DNA of 32,952 nt, from the NCBI RefSeq assembly GCF_009604385.1, contig NZ_WEGJ01000054.1, forward strand, positions 1-32,952, in the 5' to 3' direction. A program made the position numbers and the translations under genes. Shown in pieces: positions 5,583-14,097 of this stretch. The notes under the pieces are model-generated. The model was given only the letters and a program-made list of their open reading frames with translations, was not told the origin of the DNA and ran no database searches. The stretch is from Streptomyces smaragdinus (GTDB lineage: Bacteria > Actinomycetota > Actinomycetes > Streptomycetales > Streptomycetaceae). The first letter of the stretch is position 1. Each line of letters begins with the position of its first letter.

Positions 5583-8105
5583 TCAGTCCTCGATCGCGAT
5601 CGTCAGATCCCGTTCGACGGCCCCCGTCCCCACCAGCACGTGCACGCTCGCCGCCCCGAGCGCCGGCGACGTGGCGACGAGGGTGTACGAGCCGCTCCCG
5701 GGCGCCGTCAGCTCGTAGCTCCCGTCGTCCCCCGACCGCGTCTTGCCCACCTGCCGCCCGGCCCCCGACAGCAGGGTGAGCGCGCACCGCGGCAGCGGCA
5801 CCCCGAGCGAGTCCCGCACGGTCCCGCGGATCACGGCCGGTTCCGGAGCGCCGCCCCCACCGACCGGCACGGGAGCCTTCAAAGCACCCACCGTCACCAG
5901 TTCCCGCGAAGGCACAGGCACCGGCGAAGGCGCGGGCGAAGAAACCACCGCGTCCTCGGCCGGCTCCACCGCCACATGCGGCAGCCGCCTGTCGAGCCAC
6001 CCCGGCAGCCACCAGTTGGCCCGCCCGACCATATGCATGACCGCCGGCACCAGCATCGTCCGGATGACGAAGGCGTCCAGCGCCACCGCCCCCGCCAGCC
6101 CCAGGCCCGCCATCACGCCGCCGATGTCCCCGGAGAGGATGAACGCGCTGAAGACGCACACCATGATGATCGCCGCCGAGTTGATCACCCGGCTGGACTC
6201 GGCGAGCCCGACCCGTACCGCGCGGGCGTTGTCCCGGGTGTGCACCCACTCCTCGTGCATCCGGCTGACCAGGAACACCTGGTAGTCCATCGACAGCCCG
6301 AAGAGCATCGCCAGCATGATCACCGGCAGGAAGGAGTTGATCGGCACCTCGTCACCGAGCCCGAGCAGCGAACTCCCCCAGCCCCACTGGAAGACGGCGA
6401 CCAGCATCCCGAACGCCGCGGTGGCCGCCAGCAGGTTCATCAGCGCGGCCGTCAGCGGTACGACGAGCGACCGGAAGGCGAGCAGCAGCAGCACGAACCC
6501 CAGCGCGATGATCACGCCGATGAACAGCGGCAGCTTGTCGCTGATGACGGCCGCGAAGTCCTTGTTGATGGCGGTCGCCCCGCCCACGGACACCCGCAGC
6601 GTCGACCCCTGTTCGGCCTCGGGGATCACCGAGTCCCGCAGCCGGTCGATCAGCTCGTCGGTGGCCTTGGACTGCGGCGACGTCGTCGGTACGACGGTGA
6701 CGACCGTCAGCCGCGCCCCCTCCGGTACGGGCGCGGGCGCCACGGCCGCCACGCCCTCGGTGTCGCCGACGGCGGCCACCAGCCGGTCCAGGGCGGCCCG
6801 GTCGCCGTCGGCGGGGATCTCGGCGACGAGGGCGAGGGGCCCGTTGAACCCGGGGCCGAAGCCCTCGGCGAGCAGGTCGTACGCCTTGCGCGTGGTGGCC
6901 GACTCGGGGTCGTTGCCCTGGTCGGTGGTGCCCAGCCGCAGCGACAGCAGCGGTACGGCGACCAGCACCATGATCACGGCGGCGACGGCGGCGATCACCC
7001 GGGGCCGCCGCTCCACCAGCGCCGACCAGCGCGCGGACCGCCCGGTGACGGCCTCCGCCTCCGGCCCGTGCTCGGCGAGCCGCCGCCGCTGACGCCGCGA
7101 CAGCACCCGCGTGCCGAGGACCCCCAGCAGCGCCGGGAGCAGCGTGACGGCCGCCGCGACGCCGAACAGCACCGTGACGGACCCGGCGACCGCGATCCCG
7201 TTGAGGAAGCTCATCCCCAGCGTCAGCATGCCCAGCAGCGCCACGCACACCGTGCCGCCGGCGAACAGCACCGCGCGTCCGGCAGTGTTGAGGGCCCGTA
7301 CGGCGGCCTCCTCCGGGTCCAGGCCGCGGCGCAGCCCGGTGCGGTGGCGGGTGACGATGAACAGGGCGTAGTCGATGGACACGCCGAGCCCGATGAGGCT
7401 GCCGAGCAGCGGGGCGATGTCGCCCATGTTGAAGGTGTGGCTGAGCAGTCCGACGGTCATCAGCCCGGCGCCGATGCCGAACACCGCGCAGATGATGGGC
7501 AGCAGCATCGCCAGCAGCGAGCCGAAGGCGAAGGTGAGGATGACCGCGGCGGCCAGGATGCCGACGCCCTCGGCGAGCCCGCCGGGCGGCTCCTGGGCGG
7601 CCTGGATGGCCTGCCCGCCGAGCTCCACGCGCAGCCCGTCGACGTCGCCGCGGGTGCTCTGCGCGGCGTCGATGACCTGCTCGACCTCGTCCTTCTGGAC
7701 GCTGTAGGCCTGTTCGGTGAAGACGACCTCGGCGTAGGCGATCCGGCCGTCCTCGCTGATCTGGGCGGCGCCGGTCCTCGCGTACGGGCTGCGCACCTCG
7801 CCGATCTGCGGCAGGCCGTCGACCTTCGTCAGTGCGGCGGTCATGGCCGTACGGACCTCGGCGTCGCGTACGTCGCGGCCCTCGGGGACCTGCCAGACGA
7901 CCGTGTCGGTGTCGCCGGCGCTGTCGGGGAACTCCTTCTTCAGCAGGTCGACGGCGTGGCTGGACTCGGTGCCGGGCAGCTCGAAGTCGTTCCTGTAGTG
8001 GGTGCCCGCGGCGCTGCCGGCGAGGCCGATGCCGGCGAGGGCGACGACCCAGAGCAGCAGCACCACGTAGCGGTGCCGGAAGCAGAAGCGTGCCAGTGCG
8101 GCCAC
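5583..8105 (-). CDS. MMPL/RND family transporter with C-terminal regulatory-like beta domain
   Basis: An 840-aa inner-membrane exporter of the MmpL/ActII-3 type, driven by the proton gradient. It has the duplicated RND layout: one N-terminal membrane helix, a large extracytoplasmic loop, five or more helices, then a second copy. The family signatures GLGVSIDYALFIVTRHR and GLSMDYQVFLVSRMHEEW are present, with the Asp-Tyr pairs that carry protons. After the last helices a linker rich in Pro/Val/Ala leads to a domain of about 75 residues (GTVRDSLGVPLPRCALTLLS to GSYTLVATSPALG) that resembles carboxypeptidase-regulatory/CnaB beta-sandwiches; this is unusual for MMPL proteins. GTG 8105 is chosen because AAGGAG lies 7 nt upstream. 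It lies 130 bp after a two-component system on the same strand, probably its regulator. Substrate unknown. Confidence 0.9.
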   Translation of the reverse strand: MAALARFCFRHRYVVLLLWVVALAGIGLAGSAAGTHYRNDFELPGTESSHAVDLLKKEFPDSAGDTDTVVWQVPEGRDVRDAEVRTAMTAALTKVDGLPQIGEVRSPYARTGAAQISEDGRIAYAEVVFTEQAYSVQKDEVEQVIDAAQSTRGDVDGLRVELGGQAIQAAQEPPGGLAEGVGILAAAVILTFAFGSLLAMLLPIICAVFGIGAGLMTVGLLSHTFNMGDIAPLLGSLIGLGVSIDYALFIVTRHRTGLRRGLDPEEAAVRALNTAGRAVLFAGGTVCVALLGMLTLGMSFLNGIAVAGSVTVLFGVAAAVTLLPALLGVLGTRVLSRRQRRRLAEHGPEAEAVTGRSARWSALVERRPRVIAAVAAVIMVLVAVPLLSLRLGTTDQGNDPESATTRKAYDLLAEGFGPGFNGPLALVAEIPADGDRAALDRLVAAVGDTEGVAAVAPAPVPEGARLTVVTVVPTTSPQSKATDELIDRLRDSVIPEAEQGSTLRVSVGGATAINKDFAAVISDKLPLFIGVIIALGFVLLLLAFRSLVVPLTAALMNLLAATAAFGMLVAVFQWGWGSSLLGLGDEVPINSFLPVIMLAMLFGLSMDYQVFLVSRMHEEWVHTRDNARAVRVGLAESSRVINSAAIIMVCVFSAFILSGDIGGVMAGLGLAGAVALDAFVIRTMLVPAVMHMVGRANWWLPGWLDRRLPHVAVEPAEDAVVSSPAPSPVPVPSRELVTVGALKAPVPVGGGGAPEPAVIRGTVRDSLGVPLPRCALTLLSGAGRQVGKTRSGDDGSYELTAPGSGSYTLVATSPALGAASVHVLVGTGAVERDLTIAIED

Positions 8106-8140
8106 GGCTGAACTCCTTGACGGACGGGTACGGACGGCCT

Positions 8141-8177
8141 TGTACGCAGTACAGGGCTCACCGTTCAAGGCTCACCG
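8141..8177 (-). promoter_or_regulatory. Palindrome and direct repeats upstream of the MMPL gene
   Basis: TGTACGCAGTACA (8141-8153) is a perfect 5-bp palindrome with a 3-nt centre. Next to it, GGCTCACCG occurs twice (8155-8163 and 8169-8177), with repeat starts 14 bp apart. OmpR-type response regulators bind direct repeats in tandem, so this is a plausible site for the adjacent regulator. No binding evidence can be read from sequence alone. Confidence 0.35.
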
Positions 8178-8235
8178 GAGCCGGACCGTCCACCAAGGCG
8201 ACTCAGCGGTCCCCCAGCGGGCTCACAGCGAACTC

Positions 8236-9762
8236 TCAGGTTCGCTCAGCAAACGCACGGACAGCGATCGGAATCCGCACCGTTACGGTCAGCCCCTGAC
8301 CCGGCGCGGTATCGATCGTCACCGTCCCGTCATGCGCCTCGGCCACCGCCCGGACGATCGCCATCCCCAGCCCACTGCCCCCGGCGACCCTCCCCCGAGC
8401 TCTCGGCTTCGCTCGAGCAGGGGGTACCCCCATCCGGTCGGGGTCCGCCCGGAAGAACCGGTCGAAGATCCGCGCCGCGTCCTCCTCCCGCATCCCCGGC
8501 CCGTGATCGGCGACCCGCAGCACCGCGCCGCCGTCCTCCACCCGTACGCCGAGGGACACGGCGGCCGACTCGGGGGTGTGCGTACGCACGTTGGCCAGCA
8601 GGTTCGCCGCGATCTGGCGGAGCTGGGCCTCGTCGCCGGTCACGGTGACCGGGTCGTCCGCCGCCACCTCGACCACCCGGCGCGGCTGCTGGGCGGCGAG
8701 GTCGGCGGCGGCGTCGCGCAGCAGGCACGCCAGGTCGACGGGGCGGTGGTCGCGTACCGGACGGGCCTCCAGCCGGGCCAGGGCGAGGAGGTCGTCGACG
8801 AGCCGGGCCATCCGCTCGGCCTCCTCGCCGGAGCGGGTGAGGGCGCGCTCCTTCTCCTCGTCGTCGAGCATCCTCCGGCGGTAGAGCTGCAGATAGCCGC
8901 GGATGGTGGACAGCGGGGTGCGCAGCTCGTGGGAGGCGTCGGCGAGGAACTGCCGCAGCTGGGCGGTGGCGTGCTCGCGGGTGCGCATGGCGCCCTCGAT
9001 CTGGTGCAGCATCACGTTCAGGGCCTCGCGCAGCTGCTCGACCTCCCGGCTGCCCTTGCGGGAGGTGTCGACGCGGCGGGACAGGTCGCCCTCGGAGATC
9101 GCGGAGGCCGTCTTCACCATGTCCTCCAGCGGCCGGAGTTTGCGCCGGGCGGCGGTGCGGGAGGCGAGGATCAGCAGGGCGATGAGGCCGACGGCGATCA
9201 CGGCCTCGAGGTACAGCAGCTTGTGCACGGCCTTCAGCACACCGTCGTAGCGGGTGCTGGTGACGGCGAGGGCGCCGTCGTCGAGGCGGGCGACGCCGAC
9301 GCGGTGGTGTTCCCCGGCCACCTCGATCGAGGCGAGTTCACCGGAGTCCGCCAGGGCGACGGGGTCACCGATGGCCCGTACATAGGCGTCGGCGTTCTCG
9401 GCCGGGGTGTGGGTGAACATCTCGCACATCGGGAGGGGGCGGCCCGCGGCGTCGAGGAGGATGAACGACTGGCGGCCGAAGCTCTCCGTGAGCCGGGCGT
9501 CGCCCCGGTCGGTGAGGCCCTCCGCGAAGGAGCAGATGCCCATCAGCGCCCGGGAGTTGATCTCCGCGCCCGACAGCCCCGCCATCTCGGACCGCACCGA
9601 CTCGTCCACCTCGCTCATCAGCAGCAGCTGCGTGCCGGCGATGCTGGCGCACCCGGCGAGCAGCAGCCCGAGGGTGAGGATCATCGCGTTGATGGCGCTG
9701 AGCTTCCCGCGCAGGGTGTGCGGCCGGCGCGGCCGGCACCAGGTGGGCCAGCGGGCGTTCAC
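8236..9762 (-). CDS. Two-component sensor histidine kinase (HAMP type)
   Basis: A 508-aa membrane kinase that phosphorylates the partner response regulator encoded just upstream. Membrane helix 1 is about residues 22-48, an extracytoplasmic sensor follows (50-180), and helix 2 is about 183-201. A HAMP linker (202-256) precedes the dimerisation helix with phospho-acceptor His278 in ADASHELRTPLSTIRGY. The ATP domain has the N box (Asn387/Asn391), DHGPGM (419-424), DRFFRAD and GGSGLGMAIV (461-470). Between the last two boxes, in the ATP lid, is an extra arginine/proline-rich stretch (about 444-460) created by an in-frame repeat element at 8388-8431. GTG 9762 overlaps the regulator stop by 4 nt (GTGA). 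The signal sensed is unknown; the next gene downstream is an MMPL exporter. Confidence 0.93.
   Translation of the reverse strand: MNARWPTWCRPRRPHTLRGKLSAINAMILTLGLLLAGCASIAGTQLLLMSEVDESVRSEMAGLSGAEINSRALMGICSFAEGLTDRGDARLTESFGRQSFILLDAAGRPLPMCEMFTHTPAENADAYVRAIGDPVALADSGELASIEVAGEHHRVGVARLDDGALAVTSTRYDGVLKAVHKLLYLEAVIAVGLIALLILASRTAARRKLRPLEDMVKTASAISEGDLSRRVDTSRKGSREVEQLREALNVMLHQIEGAMRTREHATAQLRQFLADASHELRTPLSTIRGYLQLYRRRMLDDEEKERALTRSGEEAERMARLVDDLLALARLEARPVRDHRPVDLACLLRDAAADLAAQQPRRVVEVAADDPVTVTGDEAQLRQIAANLLANVRTHTPESAAVSLGVRVEDGGAVLRVADHGPGMREEDAARIFDRFFRADPDRMGVPPARAKPRARGRVAGGSGLGMAIVRAVAEAHDGTVTIDTAPGQGLTVTVRIPIAVRAFAERT
8388..8431. repeat. Streptomyces-type short palindromic repeat inserted in a kinase gene
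   Basis: A 44-bp stretch contains CCCTCCCCCGAGCTC, then CGGCTTCGCTCGAGC and AGGGGGTACCCCC. It has imperfect internal pairing (CCCCC-GAGC against GCTC-GAGC-AGGGGG) and matches, from memory, a short repeat found many times in Streptomyces chromosomes, usually between genes. Here it lies inside the histidine kinase reading frame without breaking it. I found no second copy in this window. Confidence 0.5.
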
Positions 9763-10448
9763 GCCGTGCCCCGCAGTCCGTAGCCGACGCCGCGCCGGGT
9801 CTCGATCAGCGGGGTGCCCAGGGGGTCCAGCTTGCGCCGCAGATAGCTGATGTACGTCTCGACGACCGTCGATTCGACGGAGGAGTCGAAGCTCCAGACC
9901 TGACGCAGCAGTTCGTCCTTGGTGAGGATCCGCCGGGGGTTGCGCATGAGGTGGCGCAGCAGGTTGAACTCGGTGGGCGTGAGGTCCACGGGCCGTCCCG
10001 CCCGGCGGACGGTGAACGTGGCCTCGTCCAGCTCCACGTCGCCGTGCGTCAGCACCGTGGAGACGGGCGGGGCGGGGGTGCGGGTGCGGCGCAGGACGGC
10101 GCGGATGCGGGCGACGACCTCGTCGACGTTGAACGGCTTGGTGATGTAGTCGTCGCCGCCCAGCGCCAGCCCGCCCAGCACGTCGGAGGAGGCGTCGCGG
10201 GCGGTGAGGAAGATGACGGCGAGGTCCTCGCGTTCGGCGCGCAGCTCCCGGCACACCTGCCAGCCGGTGCCGTCCGGCAGCATCACGTCGAGCAGCACCA
10301 GGTCCGGCCGTTGCTCCCGGGCCAGGGCCAGGGCCTCGGCGCACGTGCCGGCGGTGAGGGGGTCGAGCCCGTGGAAGCGGAGGGTGATCTGCAGGACGTC
10401 CGCGATGCCGGGCTCGTCTTCGACGATGAGGACCGTAGCGCTGCTCAT
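9759..10448 (-). CDS. OmpR/PhoB family response regulator
   Basis: A 229-aa DNA-binding regulator. The receiver domain (about 1-120) has the acidic pocket ED at 10-11, phospho-acceptor Asp54 in LVLLDVMLPDG, the switch threonine in FLTARD and Lys104 in YITKPF. The winged-helix effector domain (about 133-226) contains the usual DLTPTEFNLLRHLMRNPRR, STVVETYISYLRRKLD and RRGVGYGLR. The stop overlaps the kinase start by 4 nt, so the two are co-translated. No ribosome binding site precedes ATG 10448; a GATACT lies 6 nt upstream, so a leaderless start is possible. Likely targets are its own operon and the MMPL gene. Confidence 0.95.
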   Translation of the reverse strand: MSSATVLIVEDEPGIADVLQITLRFHGLDPLTAGTCAEALALAREQRPDLVLLDVMLPDGTGWQVCRELRAEREDLAVIFLTARDASSDVLGGLALGGDDYITKPFNVDEVVARIRAVLRRTRTPAPPVSTVLTHGDVELDEATFTVRRAGRPVDLTPTEFNLLRHLMRNPRRILTKDELLRQVWSFDSSVESTVVETYISYLRRKLDPLGTPLIETRRGVGYGLRGTA

Positions 10449-10520
10449 CCGGTCAGTATCGCGTCGGTACGGGGCCGGGGTCCGGGCGGTTTCCTGGGAA
10501 TCCCCTGTGAGTCCGCGCCG

Positions 10521-11000
10521 TCAGCCGGCCGACTCCCACCGGACCTCGCCGTCGTGCACGCGGCCGGTGGGCGCCAGCCCCGCCGCTTGCGCGACGGCGG
10601 CGGACGCCTTGTGGCCGGGGTGGATGTGCGCGACGACGGTCCGTATCCCCTCCGAGCGCAGCCGTCCGACGAGCGCGCGGGCGGCCTCCGCGGCGATCCC
10701 CCGCCGCTGGAAGGCGGTGCCCACCACCCAGGCGACCTCCGCCGTCGCCCCGGTGACCGTGGCCTGCACGGTCCCGGTCAGGCACTGCTCGGACTCCAGC
10801 CTGATCACCCAGTTCCGCCAGCCCACCGCCGGGTCGGGGGAGCCGGCGACGAGGCGTTCGTAGCGGGCACGCAGGGCGTCGGGGGTGTACGGGGCGCCGC
10901 CGGTGAACGTGTGCAGGGCGGGGTCGGCGAGGACGGCGGCCATCTCGTCGGCGTGCTCGACGGCCAGCGGGAGGAGGGTCAGCCGGGCGGTGGTGATCAT
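10521..11000 (-). CDS. GNAT family N-acetyltransferase
   Basis: A 159-aa acetyltransferase of the RimJ/RimL-like type. It starts with the usual ITTARLTLLPL strand, has the beta-4 strand AEVAWVVGTAFQRRGIAAEA, where Q-R-R-G-I-A forms the acetyl-CoA pyrophosphate loop, and a C-terminal KASAAVAQAAGLAPTGR that is the common N-S/A-x-x-V-x-x-x-x-G-F/L motif. The acceptor substrate is unknown. ATG 11000 overlaps the stop of the DUF2079 gene by 4 nt (ATGA), so the two are co-translated. It ends about 70 bp before the response regulator on the same strand. Confidence 0.9.
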   Translation of the reverse strand: MITTARLTLLPLAVEHADEMAAVLADPALHTFTGGAPYTPDALRARYERLVAGSPDPAVGWRNWVIRLESEQCLTGTVQATVTGATAEVAWVVGTAFQRRGIAAEAARALVGRLRSEGIRTVVAHIHPGHKASAAVAQAAGLAPTGRVHDGEVRWESAG

Positions 11001-12418
11001 CGCAGCAGCACCACGTACTCGTCCTGCTGGAACACCAGCCGCCACGGCTCCCCCGGGTGCAGCTGGTTCGCGTACGCCACCGGGTCCGCGCCCGCGTACG
11101 TGGCGCGCACCGCGATGGCGTCGGGGGTGACGGACTCGGCGCCGCCCAGCCAGTACACCCTGTGGTCGGCGGTGAGATGGGCCAGGAACGGCACGTCCGC
11201 CTCGACGGAGGCGCCCGGGGGGATCGCCTCGAGCGCGCCCTTCGCGGCCTCGATACGCGGGTCGGAGTGGTACGTCTCGGGGCGCAGGAGATCGCGCAGC
11301 GGGAGGTGCTGGGTGAGCGCCAGGGACGCGGCGGTCATCACGGGGACGGCGACCTTCGCGTACGAGGCGAGCCAGGGGCGCGGGGAGTTGCGGGCGCGGC
11401 GGACGCCGTCGGCGGCGGCCAGGAAGACGATCGGCATCAGGGTGGCGCTGTAGTGCCAGCCCATGCCCCAGTGGTACGGCTCGTGCGACAGCAGCCGCCA
11501 GCCCAGCGTCGGCAGCGCGAGCGCCGCCAGCGGCGAGCGCAGGGCCAGGAAGCCCGTCACGGCGAAGACGAAGAAGACCATCTCGATCTTCACGCTGTTG
11601 CTGAACACGTCCAGCACGCTGTCCATCAGCCCCGGCTGCTGGTCCTCGCCGGTGACGGAGACCTTCGTCCAGTAGTCGTACCGGCCCGCGGAGTTCGCCG
11701 CCGGGATCAGCACCCACACCGTGACCGCGAACGCCACCAGGCCCGTCCCCGCCAGCGCCACCCCGAGGCGGCGCTGCCCGTACCAGAACAGCAGCCCGCC
11801 GACCACGGCGACCGTGATCCCCAGATCCTCCTTGACCAGCAGCAGCGGCAGCGACCACAGCGCCGCCGCCCGCCACCGCTCGAGCAGCAGCGCCCGGCAC
11901 ACGAGCGCGAGCAGCGGCACCGCGAGGGCGACCTCGTGGAAGTCGGCCTTGACCGCCTCCTGCACACCCCACGACAGCCCGTACGCCAGCGCCAGCCCCA
12001 CCCCCGCCCGGCGCCCGAGGAACCGGGCGGCGGTCCGGCCGACGATCACGGCGGACCCCGCGAAGAGCGCCGCCTGCGCGACGAGCAGGGCCGCCGGGGA
12101 CGGCCAGATCCAGTACAGCGGTACGAGCAGTGCCACCAGCGGCGAGAAGTGGTCGCCGAGGATCATGAAGCCGGGGCCCTTGATGTCCACGACCGGCGAG
12201 CGGAAGTCGGAGTAGGCCCGTACCTCCTGCTCGAAGATCGCCAGATCCCAGGACGGGGAGCCGAAGTGGGCCAGCTGCAGCTGCGAGTAGAGCGAGTACG
12301 CGGCGAACAGCCCCCCGAACAACCAGAGATACGGCCGCCAGGGCACCCGCTCCTCCGCCGCCGCGTCATCGCCCGGCGTACGCGGTGCGACGACGGTCCC
12401 GGTCTGCGTACCGGTCAC
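10997..12418 (-). CDS. DUF2079 polytopic membrane protein
   Basis: A 473-aa integral membrane protein with about ten to twelve hydrophobic helices. The DUF2079 pattern is visible near the N-terminus: FGSPSWDLAIFEQEVRAYS, then VVDIKGPGFMILGDHFSPLV, and later VKADFHEVALAVPLLAL and LLLVKEDLGI. This family resembles GT-C type glycosyltransferases in layout, with acidic residues in the first extracytoplasmic loop, but no reaction has been shown. GTG 12418 is preceded by GGGGAGGGAGG. It lies 28 bp after the metallophosphoesterase gene on the same strand and overlaps the GNAT gene by 4 nt, so it is likely part of one operon with both. Confidence 0.88.
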   Translation of the reverse strand: MTGTQTGTVVAPRTPGDDAAAEERVPWRPYLWLFGGLFAAYSLYSQLQLAHFGSPSWDLAIFEQEVRAYSDFRSPVVDIKGPGFMILGDHFSPLVALLVPLYWIWPSPAALLVAQAALFAGSAVIVGRTAARFLGRRAGVGLALAYGLSWGVQEAVKADFHEVALAVPLLALVCRALLLERWRAAALWSLPLLLVKEDLGITVAVVGGLLFWYGQRRLGVALAGTGLVAFAVTVWVLIPAANSAGRYDYWTKVSVTGEDQQPGLMDSVLDVFSNSVKIEMVFFVFAVTGFLALRSPLAALALPTLGWRLLSHEPYHWGMGWHYSATLMPIVFLAAADGVRRARNSPRPWLASYAKVAVPVMTAASLALTQHLPLRDLLRPETYHSDPRIEAAKGALEAIPPGASVEADVPFLAHLTADHRVYWLGGAESVTPDAIAVRATYAGADPVAYANQLHPGEPWRLVFQQDEYVVLLR

Positions 12419-12446
12419 CCGGCCCTCCCTCCCCGGACAGGCGCCC

Positions 12447-13736
12447 TCACGCCTGCCGCGACGCCAGTTCGACGACGGTGATGTCCGACTCGGCCCCCAC
12501 CCGCACCGGTGGCCCCCAGGCGCCGGCGCCCCGGGTCACGTACAGCTGAGTGTCCCCGTACCGCTCCAGCCCCGCCACCGTCGGGTTCGCCAGCTTGGCG
12601 ATCAGTGAGCCGGGCCAGACCTGGCCGCCGTGGGTGTGGCCGGAGAGCTGCAGGTCGACGCCGTGTTTGACGGCGTCGTGGATGACGACCGGCTGGTGGG
12701 CCATCAGCACCGAGGCGCGGGAGGTGTCGCGGTCGCCGAGCGCCCGGTCGAAGTCGGGGCCCTCGCCCTCGTCCTCGCCGTTCAGGTCGTTGACGCCGGC
12801 CAGGTCGAAGCCGGCGATCTCCACGCGCTCGTTCTGCAGCGGGTGGAGGCCCAGCTCGCGGACGTGCTCGACCCAGGCGTCGGCGCCGGAGAAGTACTCG
12901 TGGTTCCCGGTGACGAAGAACGACCCGTCGCGCGAGCGCAGCCGCCGCAGCGGTTCGGCGGCGGGAGCGAGGTGTTCGACGGTGCCGTCGACGAGGTCAC
13001 CGACGACGGCGACCAGGTCCGGGTTGGTGCGGTTGATCGTCGCGACGATCCGCTCGGTGTGGTGGCGCCCCAGGATCGGACCGAGGTGGATGTCGCTGAC
13101 GACGGCGATCCGGTAGCCGTGCGCGGCCCGCGGCAGCTTGGCCAGGGGGATCGTCACGCGCTTGACCTTCGGCGCCCTGCCCAGCACCCCGTACGCCCCG
13201 TACCCCACGGTCCCCGCGGCCACGGCGGTGGCACCGACGGCCACGGTACGGGCGACGAACAGCCGCCGGGACACCGCACCGGCGTCGTCGGAAGCCGAGG
13301 CGGGCGCGGACGGCTCCGGCACCTCCTCCGCCGGTACGCTCCCGCCCCCGGCGACGACCTTCTGCGCCAGCGCCGCGACGGCGGCCTCGCGGTCCGCCTC
13401 CACCACGACCGCGGTGCCGGCGGCCCGCCGCTCCAGCCACCGCCGCAGCAGGGGCCGGACCAGCTCGCCCACGAACAGGCCGAGGGTCACGTAGAGCAGC
13501 ACCGTCAGCCACAGCATCCCGGGCCAGGCAAAGACCTTCTGCAGCGTGAAGTTCGCCCCCGCCCGCTCGGTCCCGAAGGCCGCGAACGAGGTCACCGGCA
13601 GCGCGACCAGCAGCACCGTCAGCCACCGCCGGGCCCGCGAGCCCCTGACGGTGGTGTCCCGCACCAGCCGCCGCCACAGGTACCAGTGCACCAGGGCCAC
13701 CAGCCCGGCGGCCACCGCTATCGCCCCGACGATCAT
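12447..13736 (-). CDS. Membrane-anchored metallophosphoesterase
   Basis: A 429-aa calcineurin-like phosphoesterase. Residues 1-100 hold three to four membrane helices, 105-160 an alanine/glutamate-rich linker and about 160-187 another hydrophobic segment. The catalytic domain has all metal ligands: SDIHLG (Asp215, His217), GDLVDG (Asp247), GNHEY (Asn278, His279), AHQP (His347) and GHTHGGQ (from 366). This is the YkuE/YaeI type, which acts on phosphodiesters, often lipid-linked; the actual substrate cannot be read here. ATG 13736 follows 4 bp after the stop of the 80-aa membrane protein gene. Confidence 0.92.
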   Translation of the reverse strand: MIVGAIAVAAGLVALVHWYLWRRLVRDTTVRGSRARRWLTVLLVALPVTSFAAFGTERAGANFTLQKVFAWPGMLWLTVLLYVTLGLFVGELVRPLLRRWLERRAAGTAVVVEADREAAVAALAQKVVAGGGSVPAEEVPEPSAPASASDDAGAVSRRLFVARTVAVGATAVAAGTVGYGAYGVLGRAPKVKRVTIPLAKLPRAAHGYRIAVVSDIHLGPILGRHHTERIVATINRTNPDLVAVVGDLVDGTVEHLAPAAEPLRRLRSRDGSFFVTGNHEYFSGADAWVEHVRELGLHPLQNERVEIAGFDLAGVNDLNGEDEGEGPDFDRALGDRDTSRASVLMAHQPVVIHDAVKHGVDLQLSGHTHGGQVWPGSLIAKLANPTVAGLERYGDTQLYVTRGAGAWGPPVRVGAESDITVVELASRQA

Positions 13737-13740
13737 GGAG

Positions 13741-13983
13741 TTATCCCCCGCTCCTGTTCGCGCGTACGCCCCGCCATCCGATCACTCCGATCACCGTGCC
13801 GAGCACGAAGGACGTGATCGCGAGCAGCAGATGAACCCAGAAGTAGCCCGTCGGATCACCCGCGTCGTCGAACGCCAGCCCGCTGCCGTCGGCGGCCAAG
13901 TTTTTAACAAAAGTGATCCAGATGAACCACGACCACACCCCGAAGGCGAGGAGGAAAAGCGAACCGCGTCGACCGATGTGCAT
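13741..13983 (-). CDS. SCO4848 family small membrane protein
   Basis: An 80-aa protein with two membrane helices (about residues 5-25 and 46-68) joined by a short loop, LAADGSGLAFDDAGDP, and ending in basic residues. The pattern matches the small membrane protein family named after S. coelicolor SCO4848, which has no known function. ATG 13983 is used and no strong ribosome binding site is seen. It is divergent from the D,D-carboxypeptidase gene and just ahead of the metallophosphoesterase gene, an arrangement I recall as conserved in Streptomyces. Confidence 0.8.
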   Translation of the reverse strand: MHIGRRGSLFLLAFGVWSWFIWITFVKNLAADGSGLAFDDAGDPTGYFWVHLLLAITSFVLGTVIGVIGWRGVRANRSGG

Positions 13984-14049
13984 ACGTGCAGGGTATGCAG
14001 ACCCGCGGCGCCCCGGCCCGAGGGGGTGGGCGGGGGCATCCAGCCAAAC

Positions 14050-14065
14050 GGACCCTGTGGGGTCC
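14050..14065. promoter_or_regulatory. Inverted repeat between divergent genes
   Basis: GGACCC (14050-14055), TGTG, GGGTCC (14060-14065) form a perfect 6-bp inverted repeat in the 114-bp gap between the SCO4848-type gene and the D,D-carboxypeptidase gene. It may be an operator or a small hairpin in the carboxypeptidase leader, 32 bp before GTG 14098. Confidence 0.3.
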
Positions 14066-14097
14066 CTTTGCCCGCGCGGGCCAGGTAAGTTCGGGCC

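Noticed and set aside
5640..8111. Plus-strand open frame of 823 codons
   Set aside because: Antisense shadow of the MMPL gene, rich in His/Arg/Gln/Gly with no family pattern.
9951..12481. Long plus-strand open frames over the regulator, GNAT and DUF2079 genes
   Set aside because: Antisense to well-identified genes with strong motifs; no ribosome binding sites or domains.
5583..13983. Secondary-metabolite or resistance cluster around the MMPL exporter
   Set aside because: No biosynthetic genes are present; the neighbours are a two-component system and housekeeping-type membrane genes.
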